DNA of 64,000 nucleotides from Caryophanales bacterium UBA5026 (GTDB lineage: Bacteria; Bacillota_I; Bacilli_A; RF39; UBA660), in contig DICM01000019.1 of assembly GCA_002416285.1 (NCBI GenBank), positions 1 through 64,000 on the forward strand, written 5' to 3'. Under the pieces are notes generated by a model. That model saw nothing but the letters and a program-made list of their open reading frames with translations. It did no database searches and was not told where the DNA came from. The translations under genes were made by a program, and so were the position numbers. Position 1 is the first letter of the stretch. Each line of letters starts with the position of its first letter. This document shows positions 43,129 through 52,915 of this stretch, one piece after another.

Positions 43129-44787
43129 ATGGCAAAGAAAATAAAAATTAATTTTAGAGAGAAGATATACGAATTTGAATCAGGAACACCACTTGTTGAA
43201 ATTGGAAAAGTATGTCAAATGTATTTTAACTATCCAATTTTAGTAGGTAAAGTTGATAATAATATTACTGCCTTAAATGAACCTATCACGAGAAGTGCAA
43301 CGGTTGAATTCTATGATCGAAGTGATGGAACTGGAAATAGTATTTACGGTCGAACTGCACAATTTATTTTAATTGTGGCAGTTAAAAAATTATTAGGTGA
43401 AGAAGCAGAGGTAATTATTGAACACTCTATTGATAAAGGATTTTACTGTGAAATTGAAGGTGTACAAATTGATAAACCAGTTGTACAAAAATTAGAACAA
43501 AAAATGAAAGAGATCTCCAAACAGGACTATATTATTAACAAATTAGGAGTATCTCGTTTTGACGCAATTAAATATTTCACAAAGAAAAAACAAAAAGATA
43601 AAGTGAATGTATTAAAATATATCAGTAATACTTATGTTAACCTTTATCGTATTGATGATATTTATGATTATTTCTATGGTGAACTTGCATATTCAACTGG
43701 TCAAATTGATGATTTTAAATTAACTTATATCAAAGATAATGGATTTGTATTAAGTTATCCTAGTAGTTATAATCCTGAAATGACCTTAGATTATGTTCAT
43801 CATAGTATGTTGTTTCAAGCCTTTTTGGATTATACAAAATGGGGTAAAGTTTTAAAAATTGAAAATGCAGCAGATTTAAATGGTGTCATTGCTACAGGAC
43901 GATCTGATGAATTAGTTCGCTTATCTGAGACATACTATAATCAACAGCTAGCAGCGATTGCAGAAAAAATATACAATCAAAAAGATACTGTTAAATTAGT
44001 ACTAATTGCTGGACCTTCCTCATCTGGAAAAACCACCTCAGCAAAAAAATTACAAATTTATCTACAAAGTAAAGGAATTAATGTTCATCAAATTTCCATT
44101 GATGACTATTTCTTAGATCGAGCTAAAACGCCACGTTTAGAAAATGGTGAATTAGACACAGAATCACTTAATTCTCTTGATTTAACCTTATTTAATAAAC
44201 ATTTAACAGAATTATTAGAGGGAAATACAGTAGAACTACCTGAATATAATTTTGTACTAGGAAAAAGAGAATATAAAGGGAAAAAATTAAAAATTGGATC
44301 AAACGATATGATTGTAATAGAAGGATTACACGGATTAAATGATGATCTTACAATTTCTGTTGAAAGAAAAAATAAGTTTAAAATATATATTAGTCCATTA
44401 ACACAACTAAATATTGATAATCACAACCGTATTCATACAAGTGATACAAGAAAATTAAGAAGAATTGTTCGCGATAATAAATATCGCGGTTACAATGCTG
44501 CTCAAACCTTAAATATGTGGAAACAGATTCGTGAAGGCGAAGAAAAATATATTTTCCCATTCCAAGATGACGCAGACGCTTTAATTAATTCATCGTTGAT
44601 TTATGAACTTTCTGTATTAAAAACATATGCGGAGCCACTATTATTTGCTGTTGATGAAGATGATTCAATGTATCCAGAGGCTTTGCGTTTAATTAATTTC
44701 TTAAGAAATTTCTTACCGATGCCAAGCGAGGATGTTCCACATGATTCGGTACTTCGAGAATTTATCGGAGGAAGTTGTTTCAAATAG
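43129..44787 (+). CDS. TGS-domain nucleoside (uridine kinase-like) kinase
   Basis: A 552-residue protein. The first 65 residues look like a TGS domain, followed by a threonyl-synthetase-editing-like region, and from about residue 285 a uridine kinase/phosphoribulokinase-type P-loop kinase: GPSSSGKTTSAKKL, DDYFLDR, EGLHGLND and a RRIVRD..YRGYNA segment. The same architecture occurs in Clostridia and Thermotoga as putative nucleoside kinases. Likely substrate uridine or a related nucleoside (inference). It ends 16 bp before gap, so the two may be co-transcribed. Confidence 0.88.
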   Translation: MAKKIKINFREKIYEFESGTPLVEIGKVCQMYFNYPILVGKVDNNITALNEPITRSATVEFYDRSDGTGNSIYGRTAQFILIVAVKKLLGEEAEVIIEHSIDKGFYCEIEGVQIDKPVVQKLEQKMKEISKQDYIINKLGVSRFDAIKYFTKKKQKDKVNVLKYISNTYVNLYRIDDIYDYFYGELAYSTGQIDDFKLTYIKDNGFVLSYPSSYNPEMTLDYVHHSMLFQAFLDYTKWGKVLKIENAADLNGVIATGRSDELVRLSETYYNQQLAAIAEKIYNQKDTVKLVLIAGPSSSGKTTSAKKLQIYLQSKGINVHQISIDDYFLDRAKTPRLENGELDTESLNSLDLTLFNKHLTELLEGNTVELPEYNFVLGKREYKGKKLKIGSNDMIVIEGLHGLNDDLTISVERKNKFKIYISPLTQLNIDNHNRIHTSDTRKLRRIVRDNKYRGYNAAQTLNMWKQIREGEEKYIFPFQDDADALINSSLIYELSVLKTYAEPLLFAVDEDDSMYPEALRLINFLRNFLPMPSEDVPHDSVLREFIGGSCFK

Positions 44788-44803
44788 AAAAGGAGAAATA
44801 AAT

Positions 44804-45829
44804 ATGAGAAGAATAGCAATAAATGGATTTGGCCGTATTGGGCGTTTAGTTTTTCGTTTAATTGAACAATTACCTGATATGGAAGTAGTAGCAATCAATG
44901 ACTTGACAGATGCAGAACAACTAGCTTATCTATTAAAATATGATACATCACATCGGACTTATCGCACTTCTGAAATTCGTGCCGAGGGAGATGAGATTAT
45001 TGTTGGAGATCATCGTGTGAAAGTATATGCTGAGATGGATCCTAAAAACTTACCATGGAATGAATTAACAATCGATGAGGTAATGGAATGTACTGGTCAT
45101 TTTACAGACAAAGATAAAGCCATGGCACATATCGAAGCTGGTGCCAAACACGTTATTATTTCAGCACCCGCTAAAGGAGATTTAAAAACAATTGTCTATA
45201 ATGTTAATGAAAAAATATTAGATGGATCAGAACAAGTCATCAGTGCCGCTAGTTGTACTACGAACTGTCTTGCTCCAGTATTAGATCTTTTAAATAAAGA
45301 ATTTGGTGTAAAATCAGGATATATGACTACAATACACGCCTATACAGGAGATCAAGCAGTACTTGATGTTGCCCATAAAAAAGGTATTTATACAAGAAGA
45401 GGAAGAGCAGCTGCCGCCAATATTGTTCCAACCTCAACTGGTGCTGCAAGTGCAATCGGTGCTGTAATTCCTGAACTAAAAGGAAAAATGGACGGGAATG
45501 CTGTACGTGTTCCAACAACAACTGGATCAATGATTGATTTGACACTTCGCTTAGATAAAAATACGACCGTTGAAGAAATCAACCAACTGTTTAAAGAAAA
45601 TCAAAATGAAACAATTAAATATACAGAAGATCCAATTGTATCAAGTGATATTATCGGGTCTCATGTTGGTGCTTTAGTTGATGGCTTACTTACTGATATT
45701 TTAGAAGTAGATGGCGAGCAATTAGTTAAAATAGTTGCTTGGTATGATAACGAAATGGGGTATAGTACCCAAATGGTAAGAACAGCAGCTTATTTTGCTC
45801 ACTTAGATGCGACTGAAACCAATGAATGA
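44804..45829 (+). CDS. gap: Glyceraldehyde-3-phosphate dehydrogenase, type I
   Basis: A 341-residue NAD-dependent GAPDH: Rossmann start INGFGRIGRLVFR, active-site SAASCTTNCLAPV (Cys about 154), catalytic His in TTIHAYTGDQ (about 180), WYDNEMGYS near the end. The ATG at 44804 follows AAAGGAGA; a long upstream extension of the frame lies inside the kinase gene. Glycolysis. Confidence 0.95.
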   Translation: MRRIAINGFGRIGRLVFRLIEQLPDMEVVAINDLTDAEQLAYLLKYDTSHRTYRTSEIRAEGDEIIVGDHRVKVYAEMDPKNLPWNELTIDEVMECTGHFTDKDKAMAHIEAGAKHVIISAPAKGDLKTIVYNVNEKILDGSEQVISAASCTTNCLAPVLDLLNKEFGVKSGYMTTIHAYTGDQAVLDVAHKKGIYTRRGRAAAANIVPTSTGAASAIGAVIPELKGKMDGNAVRVPTTTGSMIDLTLRLDKNTTVEEINQLFKENQNETIKYTEDPIVSSDIIGSHVGALVDGLLTDILEVDGEQLVKIVAWYDNEMGYSTQMVRTAAYFAHLDATETNE

Positions 45830-45833
45830 TAGG

Positions 45834-45870
45834 AAAAAGAGTTGAAAAACAAATAAAAACTCTTTTTTTA
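45834..45870 (+). terminator. Terminator of gap
   Basis: AAAAAGAGTT (45834-45843) pairs with AACTCTTTTT (45858-45867), then T's. Confidence 0.7.
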
Positions 45871-45900
45871 TTTGTTTCAATTTTCTTTTTTATAATAACC

Positions 45901-45929
45901 TTGAAAAACGATAAGAAAAATTATACAAT
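45901..45929 (+). promoter_or_regulatory. SigA promoter
   Basis: TTGAAA (45901-45906), a 17-bp spacer and TACAAT (45924-45929), 23 bp before the pilin-LamG gene. Confidence 0.65.
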
Positions 45930-45952
45930 AGTAACAGAGAATAGGTGAAAAT

Positions 45953-47647
45953 ATGAAAGAAATAAAAAGGGAAAATGCTTTTACTTTAGTTGAACTACTA
46001 GGTGTTTTTACATTGATTGGAGTAATATTACTAGTTGTTGTTCCAAATGTAACACAGTTACTAACAAAATCAAAAGGTCAGGATTACGAACGCTTTTTGA
46101 ATGATATCTATTTGGCAACGGAAGCATATATTCAAGGAAAGGGAAAAGAGTACTCAACTCTTGATACCGTGAGTGGAAAAGCTTTTGTACAAGTAAGAGA
46201 ACTAGTTGATAACGGTTACTTAACAAGTACTAAAGTAAATCCTCAAACTAATCAAAAAATAAATTTGGATGCTACAGTAGTCGCGTTAAAAACGCCATCA
46301 GGAAATATTACATATGATTTTGTAAATTCAGATATTACTATTAATGCATATAAAAAAACAGGTTTATTATTAAGTTATAGTATTGATTCAAAACCAACTA
46401 CAATCTGGAAAGATCAAAGCGGAAGTGAACTCGGAAATGATGGTCAATTAATGGGATTTACTGCAAATAATGGATTTCAAGGGAACTCTGTTTATTTAGA
46501 TGGAACAAACTATATTTTATCGAATGTCATTAATCCTGTTCAAGTGACTCTAAGTACCTATATAATGGTTCCAGAATTTAGTTCTGCAGAGCAAGTTTTA
46601 ATGTCAAATTATGAAGGTGGAGGATATGGCTTTGTAGTAGATCAAAGTGGAAATCGTAAAATAGCTTTTCAAATCAATGTCAATGGAACTTACTATCAAA
46701 TTAATTCTACAAAAAACTATGAGACAAATCGCTATTATCAACTAGTTGGTACTTACGATGGAACTACTATGAAATTTTATCTTGATGGAGTATTGCAAGG
46801 AACTAAAACAGTCGCTGGAAATATTACAGCACCACAGAACTCTACTCATTTTATGGTGGGAGGAAATCCCAATGGAACCGTAGCCACTACAAAAACGAAA
46901 TCTTATGTAAGTTCTGTTAAAATTTACAATCATGCTTTAACAGAACAAGAAATAATGAACGATTATCAATTAGATAAAGCACGTTATAGTAGTCAACAGG
47001 AAAACTATGTAGAAGGATTACTTGCCCAATATGATAGTTATAGTAAACCTATGAATAATGTTTGGAACGATTTGACTGGAAACGGGAAACATGCAACCAT
47101 GAGCGGTTTTAATAACACTGTATCCAGTGGTTGGAATCAATTTAAATTAACATTAGATGGAATCGATGATTATATACAGACACCTAATGTTTTAACAACT
47201 AATAAAAATTATACTATTCAAATTGTATTTCAAACAGAGACGACGGCTGCTTGGGCTGACATTATGACATTTAATAGTGGAAACGTCTCAAATGATATGA
47301 ATGGTCGTATCGAAATAGTTGCAGATTTGAAAAAGTATTATTGGTATGGTCCTGGCCCTATTCCTACTGGAACATCTATATTTGAAATGAATAATAAAAT
47401 TCCGGCAACCATAACAATGTCAGTTGGAAATGAAAAAACGATAGTTTATGTAGATAATGAGGTTACATATCAAGGAGCTACACAAGAATATAATAATGGG
47501 CAGTATGCATCGATTAATTTTGGTAAGCGAATTGAAGGTGGCAATATGAACTGTACTATTTATGCGATTCGTATCTATAACAAAGCCCTAACAAAAGAAG
47601 AAATAATGAAAAATCATCAATTGGATCATTTCCGTTTTGGAATCTAA
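45953..47647 (+). CDS. Pilin-signal surface protein with two LamG domains
   Basis: A 564-residue protein. Residues 1-35 are a class III (type IV pilin) signal: charged leader, then AFTLVELLGVFTLIGVILL with Glu at position 5 of the mature hydrophobic stem. A short pilin-like linker (about 40-130) is followed by two LamG/concanavalin-like modules (about 140-335 and 345-564), each with YDGT-type strands and ending in IYNHALTEQEIMNDYQLD or IYNKALTKEEIMKNHQLD. Likely cell-surface glycan binding. It sits between gap and pgk. Prepilin peptidase is not in the window. Confidence 0.8.
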   Translation: MKEIKRENAFTLVELLGVFTLIGVILLVVVPNVTQLLTKSKGQDYERFLNDIYLATEAYIQGKGKEYSTLDTVSGKAFVQVRELVDNGYLTSTKVNPQTNQKINLDATVVALKTPSGNITYDFVNSDITINAYKKTGLLLSYSIDSKPTTIWKDQSGSELGNDGQLMGFTANNGFQGNSVYLDGTNYILSNVINPVQVTLSTYIMVPEFSSAEQVLMSNYEGGGYGFVVDQSGNRKIAFQINVNGTYYQINSTKNYETNRYYQLVGTYDGTTMKFYLDGVLQGTKTVAGNITAPQNSTHFMVGGNPNGTVATTKTKSYVSSVKIYNHALTEQEIMNDYQLDKARYSSQQENYVEGLLAQYDSYSKPMNNVWNDLTGNGKHATMSGFNNTVSSGWNQFKLTLDGIDDYIQTPNVLTTNKNYTIQIVFQTETTAAWADIMTFNSGNVSNDMNGRIEIVADLKKYYWYGPGPIPTGTSIFEMNNKIPATITMSVGNEKTIVYVDNEVTYQGATQEYNNGQYASINFGKRIEGGNMNCTIYAIRIYNKALTKEEIMKNHQLDHFRFGI

Positions 47648-47703
47648 CAAAATTGTAATAAATATAAATGAAAAAATATGGTAAAATAAAAAAGGAGGGA
47701 ACT

Positions 47704-48888
47704 ATGAAAAAAAGCATTCGCGATTTTGAATTAAAAGGAAAAAAAGTAATTATTCGAGTTGATTTTAATGTTCCAATGGAAAATGGAATCATAACTGATG
47801 ACAATCGAATCAGAGAAAGTTTAGAAACAATCGAATATGCAGTAGATCATGGAGCGAAAGTTATTTTGCTATCGCATTTAGGAAGAATTAAAACTGAAGA
47901 AGATAAAAAAGGACATTCTTTAAAACCGATCGCTGATCGATTACAAGGTCTTATAACATCTAAAGTAATATTTGTTCCAGAGACACGAGGAGCATTGGTA
48001 GAAGAAAAAATTAATGAATTAAAATCAGGTGAAATATTATTATTAGAAAATACTAGATTTGAAGATGTAGTAGATTTAAAAGAATCGAATGATGATACGG
48101 AACTTGGTGTTTATTGGGCAAGCTTAGGTGAAATATTTATCAATGATGCTTTTGGAACTGCTCATAGAACTCATGCTTCCAATGTAGGAATTGCTCGCAA
48201 TCTTCCAAGTGGAATTGGGTTTTTAATCGAAAAAGAATTAAAAGCTTTTGAACCTCTGCTAGAGAATCCGGAACATCCATTTACCATTATTCTAGGCGGA
48301 GCAAAAGTAAAAGATAAAATTGGTGTAATATCTAATTTAGTAGAAAAAGCCGATCAAATTTTAATTGGTGGAGGAATGGCTTATACATTCTTAAAAGCTA
48401 CAGGGATAGAAGTTGGATCATCTTTAGTGGACGATTCGAGTTTAGACTTTTGTAAAAAGATACTGGAAGAATACGATCAAAAAATTATTCTTCCAATTGA
48501 TTCTGTTAATGCTGATGAAATAAGTTCTAATACTATTCCTAATGAATGTTTTATTAGCGATATTAAACAAGGTGAGATGGGATTAGATATCGGACATAAT
48601 ACAGTCAAATTATTTGGACAGTATTTACGAGATAGTAAAACGATATTATGGAATGGACCAGTCGGAGTTTTTGAATATGATAATTTTTCGAGTGGGACAG
48701 AAGGTATTTGTCAGATTTTAAATGATGTTGACGCTAATATAATTATCGGTGGTGGGGACACTGTGGCAGCTGTTAAAAAGTTGGGTTATGAAAAGGCCAT
48801 GAGCTTTTTATCAACTGGTGGCGGTGCAGCTTTAGAACTATTAGAAGGAAAAACATTGCCAGGAATTGCAGCAATAGATGACTTATGA
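47704..48888 (+). CDS. pgk: Phosphoglycerate kinase
   Basis: A 394-residue monomeric kinase making ATP from 1,3-bisphosphoglycerate: RVDFNVPMENG, LLSHLGR, DAFGTAHRTHASN, GGAKVKDKIGV, and WNGPVGVFE plus GGGDTVAAV in the C-terminal nucleotide domain. The ATG at 47704 follows AAAGGAGGG. Its stop overlaps the next start by 4 bp (ATGA). Confidence 0.96.
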   Translation: MKKSIRDFELKGKKVIIRVDFNVPMENGIITDDNRIRESLETIEYAVDHGAKVILLSHLGRIKTEEDKKGHSLKPIADRLQGLITSKVIFVPETRGALVEEKINELKSGEILLLENTRFEDVVDLKESNDDTELGVYWASLGEIFINDAFGTAHRTHASNVGIARNLPSGIGFLIEKELKAFEPLLENPEHPFTIILGGAKVKDKIGVISNLVEKADQILIGGGMAYTFLKATGIEVGSSLVDDSSLDFCKKILEEYDQKIILPIDSVNADEISSNTIPNECFISDIKQGEMGLDIGHNTVKLFGQYLRDSKTILWNGPVGVFEYDNFSSGTEGICQILNDVDANIIIGGGDTVAAVKKLGYEKAMSFLSTGGGAALELLEGKTLPGIAAIDDL

Positions 48889-49892
48889 AAATACAAAAAC
48901 AACTAATTAATTTTATTGTTCTAGTTGTAATTACCGTAGCTGTTCTTTATTTCTCTTTGAAGGATCATTTTAGAGAGATCATTCATGAAATTTTAAACTT
49001 AAATCCATTATGGTTTATATTAGCTATTTTCTTAGCTTTAGGTTATTGGCTGTTTAAATCAATTGAGTTTTGTATAGCTACCAGAAGATTCAAAAAAGAA
49101 TTCACATTTCGGGAAGCAATCCGCATGACTTTATCCACTTCATTTTTTAATGCGATTACACCATTTGCTACTGGTGGACAACCCTTTCAAATCTATATGC
49201 TTAAAAAGTCGGGACTTAAACTTACGGATAGTACCAATGTCATTATTGAAAACTTTATTGTTTATCAAATTGCTCTGGTGCTATTAGGAAGCGTTGCAAT
49301 TATATCTAATTTTTTCTGTCGTTTTTACAAAGAAGCTATTTTACTTAGAAATTTAGTAACACTTGGTTTTTTTATCAACACAGTTGTTGTGATAGGATTA
49401 TTCCTAATTGCTTTTAATCCTAAGTTTAATCGGTGGGTTAGCAATACAGTGATTCATTTATTAGCTAAAATGCATTTTGTAAAAGATGAAAAGAAGAAAA
49501 AATCAGAATTTGAAGAATATATTTCACAATTTCATAAAGGTGCAAAATTATTACTGACAAACAAAAAGCAATTTGCCTTTGCCATTGGATTAAATTTAAT
49601 AGCACTTACAGCGCAGTATTTAATCCCTGTAGTGCTACTATATAGCATGGGTGATTACACCAGTTTCGATGGCTTTTTATCAGTTACTACTAGTGCTTAT
49701 GTAATGTTGATTGGATCATTTGTTCCCATACCAGGAGGAACCGGAGGACTTGAATATGGCTTTCTAGCATTCTTCGGGAATTTTATTACAGGAAGTAAAT
49801 TAAATGCAATTATGTTATTGTGGCGCGGACTTACTTATTATTTTGGATTAATTGTAGGTGGAATTGCATTTAATATGAAAGGAAAGAATTAA
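48885..49892 (+). CDS. Lysylphosphatidylglycerol synthase-type (YbhN/AglD-like) membrane protein
   Basis: A 335-residue polytopic membrane protein of the LPG_synthase_TM superfamily: seven or eight helices, TPFATGGQPFQIYMLKKSG near residue 95 and PIPGGTGGLEYGF near 285. Such proteins act as lipid or glycolipid flippases or as the membrane part of MprF. It lacks the soluble transferase domain. It overlaps pgk by 4 bp and abuts the glycosyltransferase, suggesting a glycolipid role. Confidence 0.85.
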   Translation: MKIQKQLINFIVLVVITVAVLYFSLKDHFREIIHEILNLNPLWFILAIFLALGYWLFKSIEFCIATRRFKKEFTFREAIRMTLSTSFFNAITPFATGGQPFQIYMLKKSGLKLTDSTNVIIENFIVYQIALVLLGSVAIISNFFCRFYKEAILLRNLVTLGFFINTVVVIGLFLIAFNPKFNRWVSNTVIHLLAKMHFVKDEKKKKSEFEEYISQFHKGAKLLLTNKKQFAFAIGLNLIALTAQYLIPVVLLYSMGDYTSFDGFLSVTTSAYVMLIGSFVPIPGGTGGLEYGFLAFFGNFITGSKLNAIMLLWRGLTYYFGLIVGGIAFNMKGKN

Positions 49893-51125
49893 ATGAGAAT
49901 AGGGATTTTTACGGATACATATCCTCCATATATTAATGGAGTATCAACTAGCATTGCCATGCTTGAAAAAGGACTTCGTGAGAAAGGTCATGAAGTATAT
50001 ATTGTAACAGTCAATCCTGATAATATGGAATATAAGTATGAGGAAAATGATCACATTATTAGAATTCCTGGTATTCCAATTGGAATATATGACTATAGGT
50101 TAACCGGTATCTATCCAATTCGAGCGATTAATAAGATTAAAAAATGGAATTTAGATATTATTCATTCACATACAGAATTTGGTATTGGAACATTCGCTCG
50201 TATTATTGCTAAACAATATGATATTCCACTTGTCCACACTTATCATACGATGTATGAAGACTATGTTTATTACATTACCAAAGGTTATTTTGATAAATCC
50301 AGTAAAAAAATAGTTGAATATTTAACGAAATTCTATTGTGACAAGACAACGAAAGAATTAATTGTACCTAGTAAAAAGACATATGATTTATTTACTCAGA
50401 AATATAAGGTTGAAAAAACGATTCATTTGGTTCCAACAGGAATTGATACAGAACGCTTTTACAAAGAGAAATTTAAGGAGTCTGCAATTGATTCTATAAG
50501 AGATGAATTAGGAATTAAAAAAGATGACTTTGTCATTCTCTATGTAGGTCGTTTAGCACATGAAAAAAGTGTAGATTTTTTAATCAAAGCACAAGTCGAT
50601 CTAGTTAAAAAATATCCGAATTGTAAATTAGTCGTGGTTGGAAGTGGACCTGATTATGAAAACTTCCTAGAACTTTCAGAGAGTTTAAAATTAGCGAATA
50701 ACATCATATTTACAAATGCTATTCCATATGATGAAGTTCCTTCCTATTATCAATTAGCCAATATATTCGCAACTGCATCAACAACAGAAACACAAGGGTT
50801 AACTGTAGTAGAAGCGATGGCGGCTTCAAAGCCAGTTGTCTGTGTCAATGATGAAAGTTTTAACTGCGTCGTAGTAGATGGTCTAAATGGGCATTTATTT
50901 GAAAACAAAAAGGATTACATTGGCTGCGTTAGTGATTTGATTGAACATCCTCAAAAATGTGCGAAACTGGCAGGTCAAGCGCGGATTGCTGCTGAAAAGT
51001 ATTCTTTAAAATATTATGCGGAACAAGTATTGGATGTCTATAAAGCTGCACTAGCTGGCGTGAAGAAAGAGCCTGGACTTTTTGATAAATTAATTCATGC
51101 TGTTAAAAAGAGCGACGATGAATAA
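49893..51125 (+). CDS. GT4-family glycosyltransferase, probably diacylglycerol glucosyltransferase-like
   Basis: A 410-residue GT-B enzyme: N-terminal GIFTDTYPPYINGVSTSI, HSHTEFGIG and HTYHTMYEDY; C-terminal nucleotide-sugar domain with YVGRLAHEKSVD and the ETQGLTVVEAMA retaining motif. The N-terminal sequence is like processive or mono-glucosyldiacylglycerol synthases of Firmicutes and Acholeplasma, consistent with the flippase-like neighbour. Acceptor uncertain. It overlaps tpiA by 8 bp. Confidence 0.87.
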   Translation: MRIGIFTDTYPPYINGVSTSIAMLEKGLREKGHEVYIVTVNPDNMEYKYEENDHIIRIPGIPIGIYDYRLTGIYPIRAINKIKKWNLDIIHSHTEFGIGTFARIIAKQYDIPLVHTYHTMYEDYVYYITKGYFDKSSKKIVEYLTKFYCDKTTKELIVPSKKTYDLFTQKYKVEKTIHLVPTGIDTERFYKEKFKESAIDSIRDELGIKKDDFVILYVGRLAHEKSVDFLIKAQVDLVKKYPNCKLVVVGSGPDYENFLELSESLKLANNIIFTNAIPYDEVPSYYQLANIFATASTTETQGLTVVEAMAASKPVVCVNDESFNCVVVDGLNGHLFENKKDYIGCVSDLIEHPQKCAKLAGQARIAAEKYSLKYYAEQVLDVYKAALAGVKKEPGLFDKLIHAVKKSDDE

Positions 51126-51831
51126 GTATATTATCGCTAATTTAAAAATGTATCAAATGCCCGACATGATTTCTAATTATCTCGAATCTTTAAAAGAGTT
51201 TAATAATGAAAAATTAATACTATGTCCTTCTAGCGTTTATATTCCTTATTATTTAGAAAAAGGGTATCATGTCGGAATACAGAATATCTACTTTAAGGAT
51301 GTTGGACCATATACAGGGGAAATTTCTCCATTACAGGCAAAACAATTAGGAATATCTTATGTTATAATTGGTCATAATGAGCGAAAGTTATTTGGTGAAA
51401 CTGATCATCATATTAATCAAAAAGTAACGGCAGCTCTAGAAAATGATTTGAATATTATCTTGTGTATTGGTGAAACATTAGATGAGAGAAGTAACAAAGA
51501 GACAATCTTAAAAAGACAAATTCATTCAGCACTTAAAAATATTCCACAGGAAAAAATAAAAAATATATTATTTGCCTATGAACCGATATGGGCGATCGGA
51601 ACAGGTATCATTCCGGACATTGAAGAAATCGAAACAATGATTCATTATATTCAAACAGTATGTCATGAATTTTCATCTGATCCTATCAAAATTATCTATG
51701 GTGGAAGTGTCGATGAAAAAAATATTTCTACTTTAGTTCAAATGAAAAATATTGCGGGATTTTTAATTGGATCTGCAGCAGTAAATCCTGATAAATTAAT
51801 TAAAATAATAGAAGTTACTCGTGAAAAGTAA
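51118..51831 (+). CDS. tpiA: Triosephosphate isomerase
   Basis: A 237-residue TIM barrel. Active-site Lys in IANLKMYQ (about 9), His in IIGHNERK (about 85), Glu in AYEPIWAIGTG (about 155), phosphate loop YGGSV and a GFLIGSAAV end. Somewhat shorter than the usual 250 residues, and NLKMY replaces the usual NWKMN. The ATG lies inside the glycosyltransferase gene end. Confidence 0.94.
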   Translation: MNKYIIANLKMYQMPDMISNYLESLKEFNNEKLILCPSSVYIPYYLEKGYHVGIQNIYFKDVGPYTGEISPLQAKQLGISYVIIGHNERKLFGETDHHINQKVTAALENDLNIILCIGETLDERSNKETILKRQIHSALKNIPQEKIKNILFAYEPIWAIGTGIIPDIEEIETMIHYIQTVCHEFSSDPIKIIYGGSVDEKNISTLVQMKNIAGFLIGSAAVNPDKLIKIIEVTREK

Positions 51832-51841
51832 CTTCTTTATT
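51811..51841 (+). terminator. Terminator of the pgk-tpiA unit
   Basis: GAAGTTACT (51811-51819) pairs with AGTAACTTC (51827-51835), then a T-rich tail; overlaps the stop codon. Confidence 0.75.
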
Positions 51842-51881
51842 TCTGTAAAGAAAGTGTTAAAATTTTGGTTTTTTAAAATTC

Positions 51882-51888
51882 TTCGACA
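51882..51888 (+). promoter_or_regulatory. Perfect 0A box upstream of spo0A
   Basis: TTCGACA is the complement of the Spo0A-binding consensus TGTCGAA. It lies 90 bp before spo0A and about 45 bp before the -10-like TATAAT at 51933-51938, a place suited to autoregulation. Confidence 0.5.
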
Positions 51889-51977
51889 AAAATAGATGAA
51901 TTTTGCTCTAGTAATAGGATACCTGTTTGTAGTATAATTAAATTCAAGGTAAGCAGTACTTTAGAAAGGGAATCGAT

Positions 51978-52754
51978 ATGGAAAATAGAAAAGTACTTAT
52001 GGTTGATGATAATGTCAGTTTAATCAACATGGTAAAGGAGTATTTTGCTAGAAGTGAAGAAGTAAGTATTGTGTTAGAAGCTCATGATGGACAGGAAGGA
52101 ATTGAATTAATTGAATCAAGACAAGAGGATTACGATGTTATTATTCTTGATTTAATTATGCCTAAAAAAGATGGGATGTATGTCCTAGAGGAAATGAAAA
52201 AACGAGGGATTAATAAGAAGGTAATTGTAGCAACCAGTTATAATGCCAGCGATATTATTCGTGAAGTTTCAGAATATGGCGTAAGTTATTTTATTTTGAA
52301 ACCATTTGAATTATCTGATTTGGAAAAACGAATTAAAGAGGCAACTGGAAAGAATGAAAAGGATGGAAAGAATATTGATTTTTATCACAATAATCTACAA
52401 ATATCAATTACTAATATCCTGCATGAACTAGGTATTCCATCACATATAAAAGGATATCAATATATCCGTGAGGGAATTGGAATACTATATGAACGTCCAG
52501 AGACAATTGGTGGAATTACCAAAGAGTTATATCCTGAGTTAGCAGCCAAATTTGATACAACTGTATCAAGAGTAGAAAGAGCAATTCGTCATGCAATTGA
52601 GGTTAGCTGGAATCGTGGGAATTGGGATTTGATGGAGGAAATTTTCGGACATAGTGTCGATATTGATAAAGCAAAACCAACTAATTCAGAATTTATCGTA
52701 ACCATTGCTGATAAATTAAGATTAGAGGGAAATAAAGTAGGTGCTGTAAGGTAA
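51978..52754 (+). CDS. spo0A: Sporulation master regulator Spo0A
   Basis: A 258-residue response regulator. The receiver domain (about 1-122) has the acidic pair in VDDN, the phospho-acceptor Asp in IILDLIMPKKDG (about 56), Thr/Ser in VATSYN and Lys in ILKPFE. The C-terminal DNA-binding domain (about 140-258) carries the Spo0A-specific LGIPSHIKGYQY and the recognition helix region VSRVERAIRHAIEVSWNRG. Shows that the organism has the core sporulation switch. Confidence 0.96.
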   Translation: MENRKVLMVDDNVSLINMVKEYFARSEEVSIVLEAHDGQEGIELIESRQEDYDVIILDLIMPKKDGMYVLEEMKKRGINKKVIVATSYNASDIIREVSEYGVSYFILKPFELSDLEKRIKEATGKNEKDGKNIDFYHNNLQISITNILHELGIPSHIKGYQYIREGIGILYERPETIGGITKELYPELAAKFDTTVSRVERAIRHAIEVSWNRGNWDLMEEIFGHSVDIDKAKPTNSEFIVTIADKLRLEGNKVGAVR

Positions 52755-52760
52755 TATTAC

Positions 52761-52797
52761 AAAGAAATCAGAAAATCAATTTTTTCTGATTTCTTTT
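52761..52797 (+). terminator. Terminator of spo0A
   Basis: A 15-bp stem (52761-52775 with 52782-52796), loop TCAATT, T-rich 3' arm. Confidence 0.85.
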
Positions 52798-52829
52798 GTA
52801 TTTAATATATGAATTTATAAAATTATTCG

Positions 52830-52858
52830 TTGAATTTCAAAATTGATTGTGTTAGAAT
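52830..52858 (+). promoter_or_regulatory. Promoter of the pilin-lectin gene
   Basis: TTGAAT (52830-52835), a 17-bp spacer and TAGAAT (52853-52858) with an upstream TG. Confidence 0.6.
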
Positions 52859-52915
52859 GAAGGAGAATAGGATTGCTCTAGGCAAGCATACTAGATTCTA
52901 GAAGGAAGCTTTATT

